Notes: generated by a model not told the origin, from the letters alone. A stretch of 64,000 nucleotides of DNA from Alphaproteobacteria bacterium (GCA_900768465.1 CAAGCY010000013.1:62001-126000); one strand, 5' to 3'; positions 25,963-34,876 are shown, numbered from the stretch's first letter. A program made the numbers and translations.

Positions 25963-28900
25963 ATGAATAGACTGTCGCTTTCCTTGTCTTTTTTGTTGTT
26001 TCCGTTCGCTTCCGCCGCGTCGGAAGCCGAATTCAACGCCAATTATGCCGCTTGGAAATCCATCAATTTGTCCGCCGCTTATGATGCGGGGCTGTCGGGC
26101 AAAGGCGTAACCGTTGCGGTAATCGACAACGGTTTTTTGGATACGCATCAGGAATTCGAAGGCGACGGAAAATTCAAGCGTATCGGCGATTATCCGCAAA
26201 ATCACGGAACATCCGTTGCTTCGATTATCGGTGCGGCGCAAAACGATTTGGGAATGCAAGGGGTGGCATATAACGCGATTATCGCCGCGGCTGCCGCTTC
26301 GGATATCAAAAATGATGGCGGTACTTCCAGCCAATGTACGACTTGTTTTACAATCAATCAAATTTTTGAGGCTTTGAAAGACGACAAATACAAGGATGTT
26401 AAAATCATCAACGCCAGTTGGGGCGGTAAAGATGTAACAGCGGCGCTGGGCGGTATTCCCAATAAACTGTTGGTTGCCGCCGCAGGCAATGAGATGGCGT
26501 TGAATCCCGCGTATCCCGCTTTGACACCGAAAAACGATTCATCATTGAAAAATGTAATCAGCGTTGTAGCCTTTAACCCGAATGTGAGCAAAGACAATCC
26601 GTATTTTTTGGCAAGCTTTACAAATTTGGCAGGAGAGGCCGCAAATTGGACGGTTTCCGCGCCCGGCGTCAGATTTTACGCGGCAACGGGAACGGCGGAC
26701 GATGCGTATGACGACAATTTCAACGGAACGTCGGCGGCGGCTCCCGTTGTGTCCGGCGCGGCGGCTTTGGTGCAGGAAAAGTTTTCGTTTCTGACCGGCA
26801 AGCAAATCGGCGACGTTTTGTTGACAACGGCGAACAACGACTTTTCGGGTTTTGCCCCGTATGCTCTGCAGGAAATTGTTGACGAAAAAAATGAAGAAAA
26901 CTCGAAATATCGTTTGGTTTATTTTACGAACAATAAGGCGGGCGAAAACGATTCCGCCATGTCTAAAGAAGATGTTTTGCAGCGCGTAGGAATTACTTGC
27001 GACGAAAACGGGGAAAACTGCAAAATGGGAACGACTAAATATGAAGTGGTTTCCATGGAATATTCCGCCGCGTACGGTGCGGGGATTTTGGATGTCGGCA
27101 AAGCGTTGAACGGGTTGGGGGCTTTGGACGGTTCGCGTCTGGCGGACGGCGAAACAATGTACACGCTGGAAATTCCGAATGATGTCGAAGTCGAATTTTC
27201 CAACAACATCATACAGCGCAATCCTGTTAACAAAGACGATAAGCTCGGTTTCAGCAAATCGGGCGGCGGCACGCTGATTTTAAGCGGATCGAATACTTAC
27301 AAAGGCGACACCGTTGTTACGGCGGGAACGCTGAAACTGACGGGGTCTTTGGCGGCGGGCGCGGCGTCGCAGAGCGCCGGCACTTTGGTGATTGAGGGGG
27401 CAACAATCGAAGGGGCTGTTTCCAATGATGCTTCGGTTGAATTCAACGGCGGGACAATCAAAGGTGATTTTACCAATAACAGCTCTGTGAAAATGGCAGA
27501 CGGCACGCTGTCCGGCGCGCTGAAAAGCGCGGCGGGCAATTTTGAAATGACGGGCGGCACTTTGACGGGAAATGTTGAAAACAGCGGCACGTTCACGATG
27601 AAAGGCGGGGCGTTCACCCCTGCGGAAAACGCGGCTTTTGCAAATAAAGGCTCATTCGACTATTATTCGGGAAGCATCGGTTCCAATATTGTCAACGAAG
27701 GTACGTTTAACAACTACGGCATGTTTGAAAACGTTGCCGTTTCGGGCGGCGCATTACACAACAAAGAGGGTGCGACCGTCGGTTCGTCGTTTTCCGTCAA
27801 AAAATTTACAAACGACGGCGATATCGCTTTGCTGACGGAAGCTGACGGGTCTTTGAAAAAGATGAAGGTTGCGGAAACGGCAGAATTGAACAAAGGGCGG
27901 TTTGTCGCCGCCATGTCGGCTTCTGCGGCGTATAATAACGGAGCGACTTACACGGTGCTGGAAGCGGGGACGCTGAGCGTCGGAACCGCTTTTGAAAAAG
28001 ATGTCCGTTTAGTCGGTTTGATTGACGGCTCGATGACGACGGACGGCAATAATCTGAAGATGAAAATCACCTATTTGGATATGAGCGATCCCGCAAACAT
28101 GCCCGAACTGGATGCAAAAGAGCTTTCCGTCGCCAAAGCCATTGACAGAATGTTTAAAACCGAAGGCAACAAAGAATTCGGCGGCTATTATTATCAGGCG
28201 GGAACGGATTTGAAAAAACAAATCAACAGCTTGCGCGATCAAATCCAAGCCGTCAAAACACAGGATTTGCCGTTAACAAACGTGGTGTCGAACAATGTTT
28301 ATTCTCATTTGTTCAGGGTTCGTCAACAGCGGGCGGTAAATCCCGCTTTACAAAACAGGACGCCGCAATTCCGTTACCGCGGGGGCTATTATCGCGGCAG
28401 ATCGGGCGGCGACGATATTGCGACGGCGAAAATCTGGGCGCAGGCTTTTACACGGGAAGCAGATTCGGACGCGTCAGCTTGGACACGGTTGTTCTGGGCG
28501 GCGTTCAGCGCTACGAAGGGCGGCGCTTTACCGATATTACGGGGCTGACTGCGATAAGCAAGTCTTCGTATAAGGGCTATTCCGTCGAAGGAGGCGTTAA
28601 TCTGAGCCTTGAAACAGGCAGAACACCCCGCCGCGACCACACGTTCGGCATTCGTCCATATGTCAGCGCGAATGTGTCGTACACACATCAGGACGCGTAC
28701 GAGGAAAAAGGCGATGCCGAGGCAATCAACATGTCTGTTTCGGATGCGAACGACACATCCGTGTCCGTTCAGCCGGGGATGCAGTTCAGCTATATGTGGG
28801 CGGATGCGGTGCTGACTCTGGACGCGGGCTGGCAAAGACTGCTGACGGGCGGCAATCCGACAACCAAAGCCTACTTTATCAACGACGCGGCAAGGACAAG

Positions 28901-29066
28901 CTTTGAATCCCTTGCGAATGACGCGGACAAGAATTATGTGTCTTTGGCAATCGGACTGGAAAGCAATTTGTCGCGCAGAACGCGGTTAAAATTGTGGGCG
29001 GATCAAAAACGGTCGAAAAATAACGTGATTTCAACGCTTTCAGCGGCGCTTCAGTACGCTTTCTAA
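25963..29066 (+). pseudogene. Subtilisin-type autotransporter, frameshifted and with a shortened barrel
   Basis: Signal peptide (1-18), then an S8 subtilase domain with Asp55 (AVIDNG), His81 (NHGTSVAS) and Ser257 (NGTSAAAP). A beta-helical passenger with a GGGTLILSGSNTY-type transport repeat and many GGT/GGA-rich strands follows. The barrel begins with AKIWAQAF, but the frame then runs into 33 foreign residues and stops at 28548. The adjacent frame continues the barrel from FYTGSRFGRVSLD to the C-terminal ..ALQYAF at 29066, ending in the phenylalanine needed for Bam recognition. The switch is at a TTTT run (28446-28449). The joined barrel is only about 210 residues and lacks early strands, so an internal deletion, not just a one-base slip, is likely. 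Confidence 0.85.
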
Positions 29067-29082
29067 ACAGGAGAGAACGTCA

Positions 29083-30063
29083 ATGATTTACTTGGGAACG
29101 GTGGAAACGGACGATGATTTGTACGGCTATCTGAAATACGATATTCAGCCGCAAATCGCCGATTTTTGCGAAGAACCTTGCTATCATGTCTGGCGGCTGA
29201 ACGGGTCGAACGACGTTTTTTTGTACGAAGAACGCCAAACGGGAGCGCGTCTTGTCGGCAAGTTTTTCGAGGATGTCCGTCGTTTGGAACGCGAATACGG
29301 CAACCTTGTCAAAGTGCGGGGCTACGGTTTTGACGAAGATCCTTTTTACGTTGCCGCGCCTTTGGGTAAAAACGAAAACCTGAGCAATTTTCTGGCGGTG
29401 GAATACTGCACGGGCGAATTGCTGGGCGACATTATCACGCGCGCCATCGCCGACAAGGATGAAACGCTGCTGTACGGCAAACTGAGCGCGCTGGCGCACT
29501 TTTTCGCCGAATTGCACAACAGGACGGCAATCGACGTTCCCGCCGATTTCAACGAAGCATGCGACTATATGAACCGCGTTATCGAACAGGATGAAAGCCT
29601 TTTGACGGACGGCGAAGCGGATGTGCTTTACGCGTTGCGCGACGAATGGCGCGACAAATCCGAAATGGGCGAGGATTGTCAAGTCTTGATTCACGGCGAC
29701 GCGACACCGGCAAATTTTATTTTCGGGGATTTCGATGCGGTGAAAACGTTTGATTTGGAACGTTGCCAATATGCCGACCGCGCGTCGGACATCGGACGCA
29801 TGGCGGGCGAACTGAAGCACTTTTTTATGTCCGCAAAAGAAGACGGGCTTGCCGCAGAACCGTTTATTGACCACTTTTTGCGCGAATACGCCAGCCATTT
29901 TCCCGATGCGGAAGCCGCCTTTAACGCCGTCACCAAACGCGTTCCGTTTTACATGGGAACGACTTTGCTGCGCATCGGGCGCAATTTCTGGATTGATCGG
30001 GACTATCGCCGCCGCTTGATTGACGAAGCGGAAAAATGCCTGCAGGGAGGATTGCAGGCATGA
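29083..30063 (+). CDS. Aminoglycoside-phosphotransferase/choline-kinase-fold protein
   Basis: 326 residues. The C-lobe carries the Brenner-type motif LIHGDATPANFIF followed by TFDLERC, supplying catalytic Asp, metal-binding Asn and the second acidic residue. The N-lobe is short, with a plausible ATP-binding lysine in ARLVGKFFED. The substrate is unknown; coupling with a HAD phosphatase (4-base overlap) suggests a small phosphorylated metabolite. Antibiotic resistance is not implied. Confidence 0.82.
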   Translation: MIYLGTVETDDDLYGYLKYDIQPQIADFCEEPCYHVWRLNGSNDVFLYEERQTGARLVGKFFEDVRRLEREYGNLVKVRGYGFDEDPFYVAAPLGKNENLSNFLAVEYCTGELLGDIITRAIADKDETLLYGKLSALAHFFAELHNRTAIDVPADFNEACDYMNRVIEQDESLLTDGEADVLYALRDEWRDKSEMGEDCQVLIHGDATPANFIFGDFDAVKTFDLERCQYADRASDIGRMAGELKHFFMSAKEDGLAAEPFIDHFLREYASHFPDAEAAFNAVTKRVPFYMGTTLLRIGRNFWIDRDYRRRLIDEAEKCLQGGLQA

Positions 30064-30809
30064 TTCGCGGCATAATTTTCGACATCAACGGGACGCTGAG
30101 CGATATTTGGACGGACGAGGAAAGCTTGGATGTTTACCGCGTGGTTTCAAACTTTCTGGATTATCAGGGGGTTAAAATCCCGCCCGAAAAACTCAAAAAA
30201 CTCTATTTCGAAATCAACAAGCGGCAAAGAACCGACAGCGACGAACCGTATCCCGAATTCGATATCGTCGCTTTGTTTAAAACGATGACGGATAAAAACG
30301 CGACATCGTTTTTCAGCGATTTGCCCAAGAAAAAACGCAAGCTTTTGCCCGCGATTACGGCGGAAGTGTTTCGCGCGGCGTCGCGTCGGCGGCTGAAGCT
30401 GTATCCCGATGTTAAAAAAACGCTGGATTCGTTGCGGAAAAAATACAAACTGGCATCCGTGTCGGACGGGCAATCGGCATGGGCGCGGGCAGAGCTGGCT
30501 TCGGTCGGATTGGACGGCTGTTTTCATCCTTTTATCGTGTCGGGCGATTACGGATACCGCAAACCCGACGAACGCTTGTTCAAAAAAGCGTTGAAAAAAA
30601 TGGATATGACGGCGGCTGAAGTCGTCTTTGTCGGCAACGATATGTACCGCGACGTGTTCGGGGCGGCGCAGTTGGGAATCAAAACCGTGCTGTTTCGCTC
30701 AAATCAAGGCGAACAGGAATACTGCGGCACGTGCGCCGATGCCGAAATCACGGCGTTCGGGCAGTTGCCCGCGGCAATCAAGGCGATTGAAAAAAGTCTG
30801 AAAGAATAA
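30060..30809 (+). CDS. HAD-superfamily hydrolase
   Basis: 249 residues from the ATG at 30060, which forms a 4-base overlap with the upstream stop. HAD motif I is IIFDINGTLSD: the usual second Asp position is Asn (DIN rather than DxD), a variant that also occurs in active family members but should be noted. Motif II is SVSDG, motif III lies in YRKPDERLFKKAL, and motif IV is VFVGNDMYRDVFGA. The cap is helical. It is probably a small-molecule phosphatase paired with the upstream kinase-fold protein. Confidence 0.85.
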   Translation: MIRGIIFDINGTLSDIWTDEESLDVYRVVSNFLDYQGVKIPPEKLKKLYFEINKRQRTDSDEPYPEFDIVALFKTMTDKNATSFFSDLPKKKRKLLPAITAEVFRAASRRRLKLYPDVKKTLDSLRKKYKLASVSDGQSAWARAELASVGLDGCFHPFIVSGDYGYRKPDERLFKKALKKMDMTAAEVVFVGNDMYRDVFGAAQLGIKTVLFRSNQGEQEYCGTCADAEITAFGQLPAAIKAIEKSLKE

Positions 30810-30922
30810 AAAACGGGAAAAGCCGACGCAATATTCGGGTTTGCGAGGAGCGGCGAAGTCACGGCGCGGTAATTCGGGGATTTGTCGGCGGGAGTGCCAA
30901 TACTTGCACGGGATAACAAGAA

Positions 30923-31028
30923 TCGTCATTGCGCGGAGCGAAGCGACAACGCAATCCATTGATTCCGCATTTGCGGTTGGCACTCTGCAAATGGATCGCC
31001 ACAGCCCTAAAGGGCTTCGCGATGACGA
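30923..31028. repeat. MITE-like palindromic element, 106 bp
   Basis: Begins TCGTCATTGCGCGGAGCG and ends ..CTTCGCGATGACGA, with imperfect terminal inverted repeats (TCGTCAT[T/C]GCG). It has internal hairpins CCGCA-TT-TGCGG and AAGCCC-TAAA-GGGCTT and inner arms ending in GCAATCCA/GCGATCCA. Elements opening with CGTCATTGCG are known as dispersed palindromes in several bacteria; no coding capacity. It lies in a 650-base non-coding stretch after the HAD gene. Confidence 0.75.
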
Positions 31029-31097
31029 ATAGAGGGCGGCACGGATACCTACACGACCCAAGACTGCCGCTCGTGAGTTCTTATCCGCGCCCCTGCG

Positions 31098-31139
31098 CCC
31101 CCAATAAAAAAAATCCCCTTCCGAGGATTTTTTTTAAAT
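31098..31139 (-). terminator. Terminator of the distal tRNA-Arg copy
   Basis: On the minus strand AATCCTC-GGAA-GGGGATT is followed by a run of T. It is the first of three near-identical terminators, each directly after a CCA end (31140, 31301, 31461). Confidence 0.85.
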
Positions 31140-31231
31140 TGGTGCACCCGGCGGGATTGCTCATCGTTGCGCTCTTCGTCCCTGACGGGACCGCCTGACG
31201 GCGTCGTTCGCTTTCGCTCACCGAACCCACG
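31140..31231 (-). repeat. tRNA-Arg(CCG) 3'-half copy with T-loop insert (distal)
   Basis: On the minus strand: CGTGGGTTCG (31231-31222), a 63-nt insert (31221-31159), then 19 bases ending in CCA (31158-31140) that match the intact tRNA at 31461 except for one base. The insert contains CGCC-GTCA-GGCG and GTCCC-GTCA-GGGAC hairpins and shares the 15-mer GACGCCGTCAGGCGG with the insert near tRNA-Arg(TCT). Confidence 0.85.
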
Positions 31232-31263
31232 GTCGTGTGTTCTTCACCGCGCCCCTGCGCCCC

Positions 31264-31300
31264 AATAAAAAAAATCCCCTTCCGAGGATTTTTTTAAAAT
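31264..31300 (-). terminator. Terminator of the proximal tRNA-Arg copy
   Basis: Same hairpin as at 31098-31139 with a T-run on the minus strand, directly after the CCA at 31301. Confidence 0.85.
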
Positions 31301-31392
31301 TGGTGCGCCCGGCGGGATTGCTCATCGCTGCGCTCTTCGTCCCTGACGGGACCGCCTGACGGCGTCGTTCGCTTCCGCTCACCGAACCCACG
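31301..31392 (-). repeat. tRNA-Arg(CCG) 3'-half copy with T-loop insert (proximal)
   Basis: Same structure as the distal copy: CGTGGGTTCG (31392-31383), 63-nt insert (31382-31320), and a 19-base tRNA end identical to the intact gene (31319-31301). The tandem unit length is 160-161 bases. Within the unit a GGGGCGCAGGGGCGCGG spacer separates the terminator from the next T-arm. Confidence 0.87.
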
Positions 31393-31423
31393 GTCGTGTG
31401 TTCTTCTCCGCGCCCCTGCGCCC

Positions 31424-31460
31424 CAATAAAAAAATCCCCTTTCGAGGATTTTTTTTAAAT
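31424..31460 (-). terminator. Terminator of tRNA-Arg(CCG)
   Basis: On the minus strand AATCCTCG-AAA-GGGGATT followed by TTTTTTT, immediately after the CCA end of the intact tRNA. Confidence 0.85.
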
Positions 31461-31537
31461 TGGTGCGCCCGGCGGGATTCGAACCCACGACCCTCGGCTT
31501 CGGAGGCCGATACTCTATCCAGCTGAGCTACGGGCGC
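31461..31537 (-). tRNA. tRNA-Arg (anticodon CCG)
   Basis: 77 bases with encoded CCA. Acceptor GCGCCCG/CGGGCGC, discriminator A. Anticodon stem-loop TCGGC-CTCCGAA-GCCGA gives CCG. T-arm CGTGGGTTCGAATCCCG. Two partial copies of its 3' half lie downstream. Confidence 0.97.
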
Positions 31538-31652
31538 AAAAGAAATATCTGACACCATAGCCGATTTAGCAGAAAAAACAATCAAAATCTTTGATGCGGC
31601 ATAAAAAGTCTTGACGGCAACGGGAAAATAGATTACAGAAAAATAACTTTGT

Positions 31653-31727
31653 TGGGGCGTAGCCAAGCGGTAAGGCAACGGACTTTGACTCCGTCATTCG
31701 CTGGTTCGAGTCCAGCCGCCCCAGCCA
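31653..31727 (+). tRNA. tRNA-Gln (anticodon TTG)
   Basis: 75 bases with encoded CCA. Acceptor TGGGGCG/CGCCCCA, discriminator G. Anticodon stem-loop ACGGA-CTTTGAC-TCCGT gives TTG. D-loop and T-arm (GGTTCGAGTCC) are normal. The U1-A72 start is typical of bacterial tRNA-Gln. Confidence 0.97.
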
Positions 31728-31859
31728 CTTTCAAGCCGTTGATTTCAACGGTTTTTTTTATTATCAAAAGCTTGGTTTCCACGTTGTATTTTTAAAATAG
31801 CTTTTTACGAAAAAATCGCTTATAGTGCGGGCAGTCAACGAACCAAGGGAGCTTTGCGC

Positions 31860-32894
31860 ATGAAAAAACCGTATAAAAAGCGTTTTTCAAAGCCCTTGGC
31901 GTACAAGAAATCCTTTCAAAGACCCAAAACGCCGACTTTTGCCGCCATTGATTTGGGAACGACGAACTGCCGTTTGCTGGTAGCGACGCCGACCCCCGCG
32001 GGGTTTGCCGTGCGCGAAACGTTTTCCCGAATAACCCGTTTAGGCGAAGGCTTGATTTCCACGGGCAATTTGTCCGAACGCGCGATAAAGCGCACGATTT
32101 CCGCGTTGAAGCTGTGCGCGAAAAAGCTGGAAAAATATCGGTTGGCGGGAACGCGGTTCGTCGCGACCGAAGCTTGCCGCCGCGCCAAAAACGGGGTGGA
32201 GTTCATCAATCGCGTTAAAAAAGAGGCGGGAATCGACCTTGAAATCATTTCGTTTGAAGAAGAATGCCGCTTGGGCGTCGCGGGATGCGTGCCTTTGATA
32301 AACCGCAAAATCCGGCACGCTTTGGTGTTCGACATCGGCGGCGGTTCGACCGAAGTGTCGTGGGCGAAAATCGACGACAGCAACACCGTTTGTTTGGAAG
32401 GGGCTTTGTCTTTTCCTTTGGGCGTCATTACGGTGTCCGAAGGCTTTACGGGCAAAGGCTTGTCGTCCGCCGCTTACCGCGCCGTGGTCGGTAAAGTCGT
32501 TTCTTATCTGCAGCCGTTCGAGGACAAATTCGGTATTTCAAACGTTATCGCACAAGGCGACGTGCAAATGATTGCCATGTCGGGAACGGTTACGACCATC
32601 GGAGCGTTTCATTTGGGGCTGCCCGAATACAACCGCGCCGTGGTGGACGGGTTGGCGCTGAGCTATGACGATTTGGCAAAAGCGAAACGCAAGCTGGAAA
32701 AACTGCCTTTTGCGGAAAAAGAGGCTCATCCCTGCATCGGACCTCAGCGCGCGGATTTGACTTTGCCGGGGTGCGCGATTTTGCAGGGAATTTGCGAAAT
32801 GTGGCCCATCGGAGAAGTTACAATCGCCGACCGCGGCTTGCGCGAAGGCGTTTTGCTGGACTTGATTCGCCTGCACGGGAAAGAAAAGAAATGA
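31860..32894 (+). CDS. Ppx/GppA-family phosphatase
   Basis: 344 residues from the ATG at 31860, which has AAGGGAG 8 bases upstream. ASKHA-fold motifs: AAIDLGTTNCRLLV (phosphate 1), EEECRLGVAGC and ALVFDIGGGSTEV (phosphate 2). The short form without the C-terminal HD domain suits alphaproteobacterial Ppx/GppA proteins, which act on polyphosphate or pppGpp; which one cannot be decided here. The N-terminal 28 residues are strongly basic. Overlaps rlmE by 4 bases. Confidence 0.9.
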   Translation: MKKPYKKRFSKPLAYKKSFQRPKTPTFAAIDLGTTNCRLLVATPTPAGFAVRETFSRITRLGEGLISTGNLSERAIKRTISALKLCAKKLEKYRLAGTRFVATEACRRAKNGVEFINRVKKEAGIDLEIISFEEECRLGVAGCVPLINRKIRHALVFDIGGGSTEVSWAKIDDSNTVCLEGALSFPLGVITVSEGFTGKGLSSAAYRAVVGKVVSYLQPFEDKFGISNVIAQGDVQMIAMSGTVTTIGAFHLGLPEYNRAVVDGLALSYDDLAKAKRKLEKLPFAEKEAHPCIGPQRADLTLPGCAILQGICEMWPIGEVTIADRGLREGVLLDLIRLHGKEKK

Positions 32895-33568
32895 ACAAAA
32901 AACAGCCTCATATGCTTGCCAAGCACGTCAAAACGGCTAAAAAGCGGTCGTCGTCGTCGACTCAATGGCTGAACAGGCAATTAAACGACCCGTACGTCGC
33001 CATGGCGAAACAGGCGGGATACCGCGCGCGGTCGGCGTTCAAGCTGATTGAACTGAACGACAAGTTCCACTTTTTAAAAGCGGGCAAGCGCGTTGTCGAT
33101 TTGGGCGCGGCGCCGGGCGGCTGGACGCAAATCGCGGTGCGCGAAGTCAAATCTTCGCCCGAAAATCCGCTGGTTGTCGGGCTGGACTTGCTGGAAATGG
33201 ACCCTATTCCGGGGGCGAAAACGACGCAGTTGGACTTTTTGGACGACCGCGCGCCCGACGTGCTGAAGGAAATGCTGGGCGGACACAAAGCCGATGTGGT
33301 GCTGAGCGATATGGCGCCGAACACGACGGGAATGAGCGAAATCGATCATTTGCGGATTATGGGACTGCTGGAAACGGCGTATGCTTTCGCGTGCGAGATT
33401 TTAAACGCGGACGGAGCCTTTGTCGCCAAGATTTTTCAAGGCGGAACAGAGCAAAACCTGCTGGCGGAAATGAAACGCCGCTTTGCCGTCGTCAAGCACG
33501 CAAAACCGCCCGCAAGCCGCAAGGAATCGTCCGAATTTTACGTCGTCGCAACGGGATTTAAAGGATAA
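32891..33568 (+). CDS. rlmE: 23S rRNA (uridine2552-2'-O)-methyltransferase RlmE
   Basis: 225 residues from the ATG overlapping the previous stop. The SAM-binding motif is VVDLGAAPGGWTQ. The K-D-K-E tetrad is supported by YRARSAFKL, VLSDMAPNTTG, AKIFQGG and SSEFYV. It methylates the ribose of U2552 late in 50S assembly. The basic N-terminal extension (about 40 residues) is common in alphaproteobacteria. Four bases separate it from rsmB. Confidence 0.95.
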   Translation: MNKKQPHMLAKHVKTAKKRSSSSTQWLNRQLNDPYVAMAKQAGYRARSAFKLIELNDKFHFLKAGKRVVDLGAAPGGWTQIAVREVKSSPENPLVVGLDLLEMDPIPGAKTTQLDFLDDRAPDVLKEMLGGHKADVVLSDMAPNTTGMSEIDHLRIMGLLETAYAFACEILNADGAFVAKIFQGGTEQNLLAEMKRRFAVVKHAKPPASRKESSEFYVVATGFKG

Positions 33569-33572
33569 AACA

Positions 33573-34763
33573 ATGCAAGACGCCGCCCGCATTGCCGCCG
33601 TTATCGACGCTCTGGAATCGATTTTCAAGTTCGATCAGCCCGCCGACAACACGCTGAATCTGTATTTCCGCACACACCGCTACATCGGCAGCAAAGACCG
33701 CCGCTTTGTCGCGGAAACCGTGTGGGCGGTTTTGCGCCGCTTCGGACGGTATTCTTCGCTGTGTAAAAAGCTGACGGCGCGGATTGCCGTTGCTTTGTAC
33801 TTGCAGGAAATCGGACTTTCCCCCGACGATTACTTTACGGGCGGACAGTACGCGCCCGAACCGCTGACGGATGACGAAAGCGTTGTTTTTGAAGAACAAT
33901 CGCCTTTGCTGGAATGTCCCGATTGGCTGAAAAACAGGCTTGAACCCGCCGATATTTCCGCGATGACCCGACCCGCCGCAACCGATTTGCGCGTCAATAC
34001 GCTCAAAACGACGCGGGAAAAAATGCTGAAAGAACTGGAAGACCTCGCGCCCGAACCGACGCCGTATTCTCCGACGGGCATTCGTTTGCAGGGGCGTCCT
34101 CAAATCACGGCTTTGCCCGCTTTTACGGACGGGCGTATCGAATTGCAGGACGAAGGGTCGCAAATCGCGGCTTTGCTGACCCAAGCCAAAGCGGGCGATT
34201 TGATTTTGGACTGGTGCGCGGGCGCAGGCGGAAAAACGCTTGCCATGGCGGCGATGACGCAAAACAAAGGCGTGGTGTACGCGGTCGATTTAAACACGAA
34301 ACGCTTGCGCGACCTGCCCGACAGAGCGCAACGTTCGGGCGCGCAAAACATCGTCGTTCTGACCGACTATAAAAACTTGAAATCGGGGTACGATTTGGTG
34401 CTGGTTGACGCGCCATGCACGGGAACGGGGACGTGGCGCAGATCGCCCGACGCGCGGTGGCGTATCGGAAAAAAGCAGTCGGAAGAACTGGTGAAAACCC
34501 AGCGCGATATCTTGGAAAAAGCGGCAAAGCACGTTAAAGCGGGCGGGCGGCTGTTTTATATCACTTGTTCGCTGGACGATGCCGAAAACGACGACCAAAT
34601 CACCGCTTTTTTGAAAAAGCACAAGGATTTCAAACTGGAAAACCTTGCCCCCGTGTTCAAAGAAATCACGGGCAAAACAATCATAACTCCCGTTGTTCAC
34701 TTGACACCGTCGGCGTTCGGAACGGACGGATTTTTCGCCGCTTCAATGATACGCACGGCATAA
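33573..34763 (+). CDS. rsmB: RsmB-type rRNA cytosine-C5 methyltransferase
   Basis: 396 residues from the ATG at 33573. The N-terminal part is NusB-like and short. The NSUN/RsmB methyltransferase domain has LDWCAGAGGKTLAMA (SAM binding), DAPCTGTGTWRRSPDARW (catalytic-release cysteine) and YITCSL (second cysteine). It likely makes m5C967 in 16S rRNA. The pairing with rlmE and Ppx/GppA forms an operon closed by the bidirectional terminator at 34778. Confidence 0.9.
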   Translation: MQDAARIAAVIDALESIFKFDQPADNTLNLYFRTHRYIGSKDRRFVAETVWAVLRRFGRYSSLCKKLTARIAVALYLQEIGLSPDDYFTGGQYAPEPLTDDESVVFEEQSPLLECPDWLKNRLEPADISAMTRPAATDLRVNTLKTTREKMLKELEDLAPEPTPYSPTGIRLQGRPQITALPAFTDGRIELQDEGSQIAALLTQAKAGDLILDWCAGAGGKTLAMAAMTQNKGVVYAVDLNTKRLRDLPDRAQRSGAQNIVVLTDYKNLKSGYDLVLVDAPCTGTGTWRRSPDARWRIGKKQSEELVKTQRDILEKAAKHVKAGGRLFYITCSLDDAENDDQITAFLKKHKDFKLENLAPVFKEITGKTIITPVVHLTPSAFGTDGFFAASMIRTA

Positions 34764-34775
34764 TCATTTTTTAAA

Positions 34776-34870
34776 TGAAAAGGGGGCGACGCGCAGTCAG
34801 CCCCCTTAATTTTGTGTGTCTTTGACACTTGTTAGCGGAAAGAACACAAAATAATCATCTGCTAAATGAT
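34776..34870 (-). ncRNA. Predicted tracrRNA of the type II-C system
   Basis: Minus strand, about 95 nt. The 5' part (34867-34831) is an anti-repeat: it pairs with the CRISPR repeat over GTT-GCGG, then ACACAAAATAA and CATCTGCTA, leaving an internal bulge. Then come the nexus-like hairpin GTGTC-AAA-GACAC (34828-34816) and the terminator stem AAGGGGGC/GCCCCCTT (34807-34780) followed by TTTT. Start near 34870 is placed by the promoter at 34877-34905. Location between rsmB and cas9, opposite to cas9, is compatible with II-C loci. Confidence 0.85.
34778..34809. terminator. Bidirectional terminator shared by rsmB and tracrRNA
   Basis: Eight-pair stem AAGGGGGC (34780-34787) and GCCCCCTT (34800-34807) with an inner GAC/GTC pairing. 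T-rich flanks occur on both strands (AATTTT on plus, TTTTCATTT on minus). It ends tracrRNA in one direction and the rsmB operon in the other. Confidence 0.9.
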
Positions 34871-34876
34871 AGAAAC

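Noticed and set aside
29080..29898. 272-codon minus-strand frame opposite the kinase-fold gene
   Set aside because: Fully overlaps a gene with conserved motifs; no independent evidence.
29083..30063. Aminoglycoside resistance gene
   Set aside because: The kinase fold is shared by many metabolic enzymes; context with a HAD phosphatase favours metabolism.
30929..31198. 89-codon frame through the MITE and tRNA copies
   Set aside because: It crosses unrelated repeats and non-coding RNA remnants.
31140..31392. The tRNA-like copies as functional tRNAs
   Set aside because: They lack acceptor 5' side, D-arm and anticodon arm; only the 3' half is present.
34822..34827. Plus-strand TTGACA as the cas9 -35 box
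   Set aside because: It belongs to the tracrRNA nexus hairpin and has no -10 at 16-18 bases (nearest TAAT-like element is 22 away).
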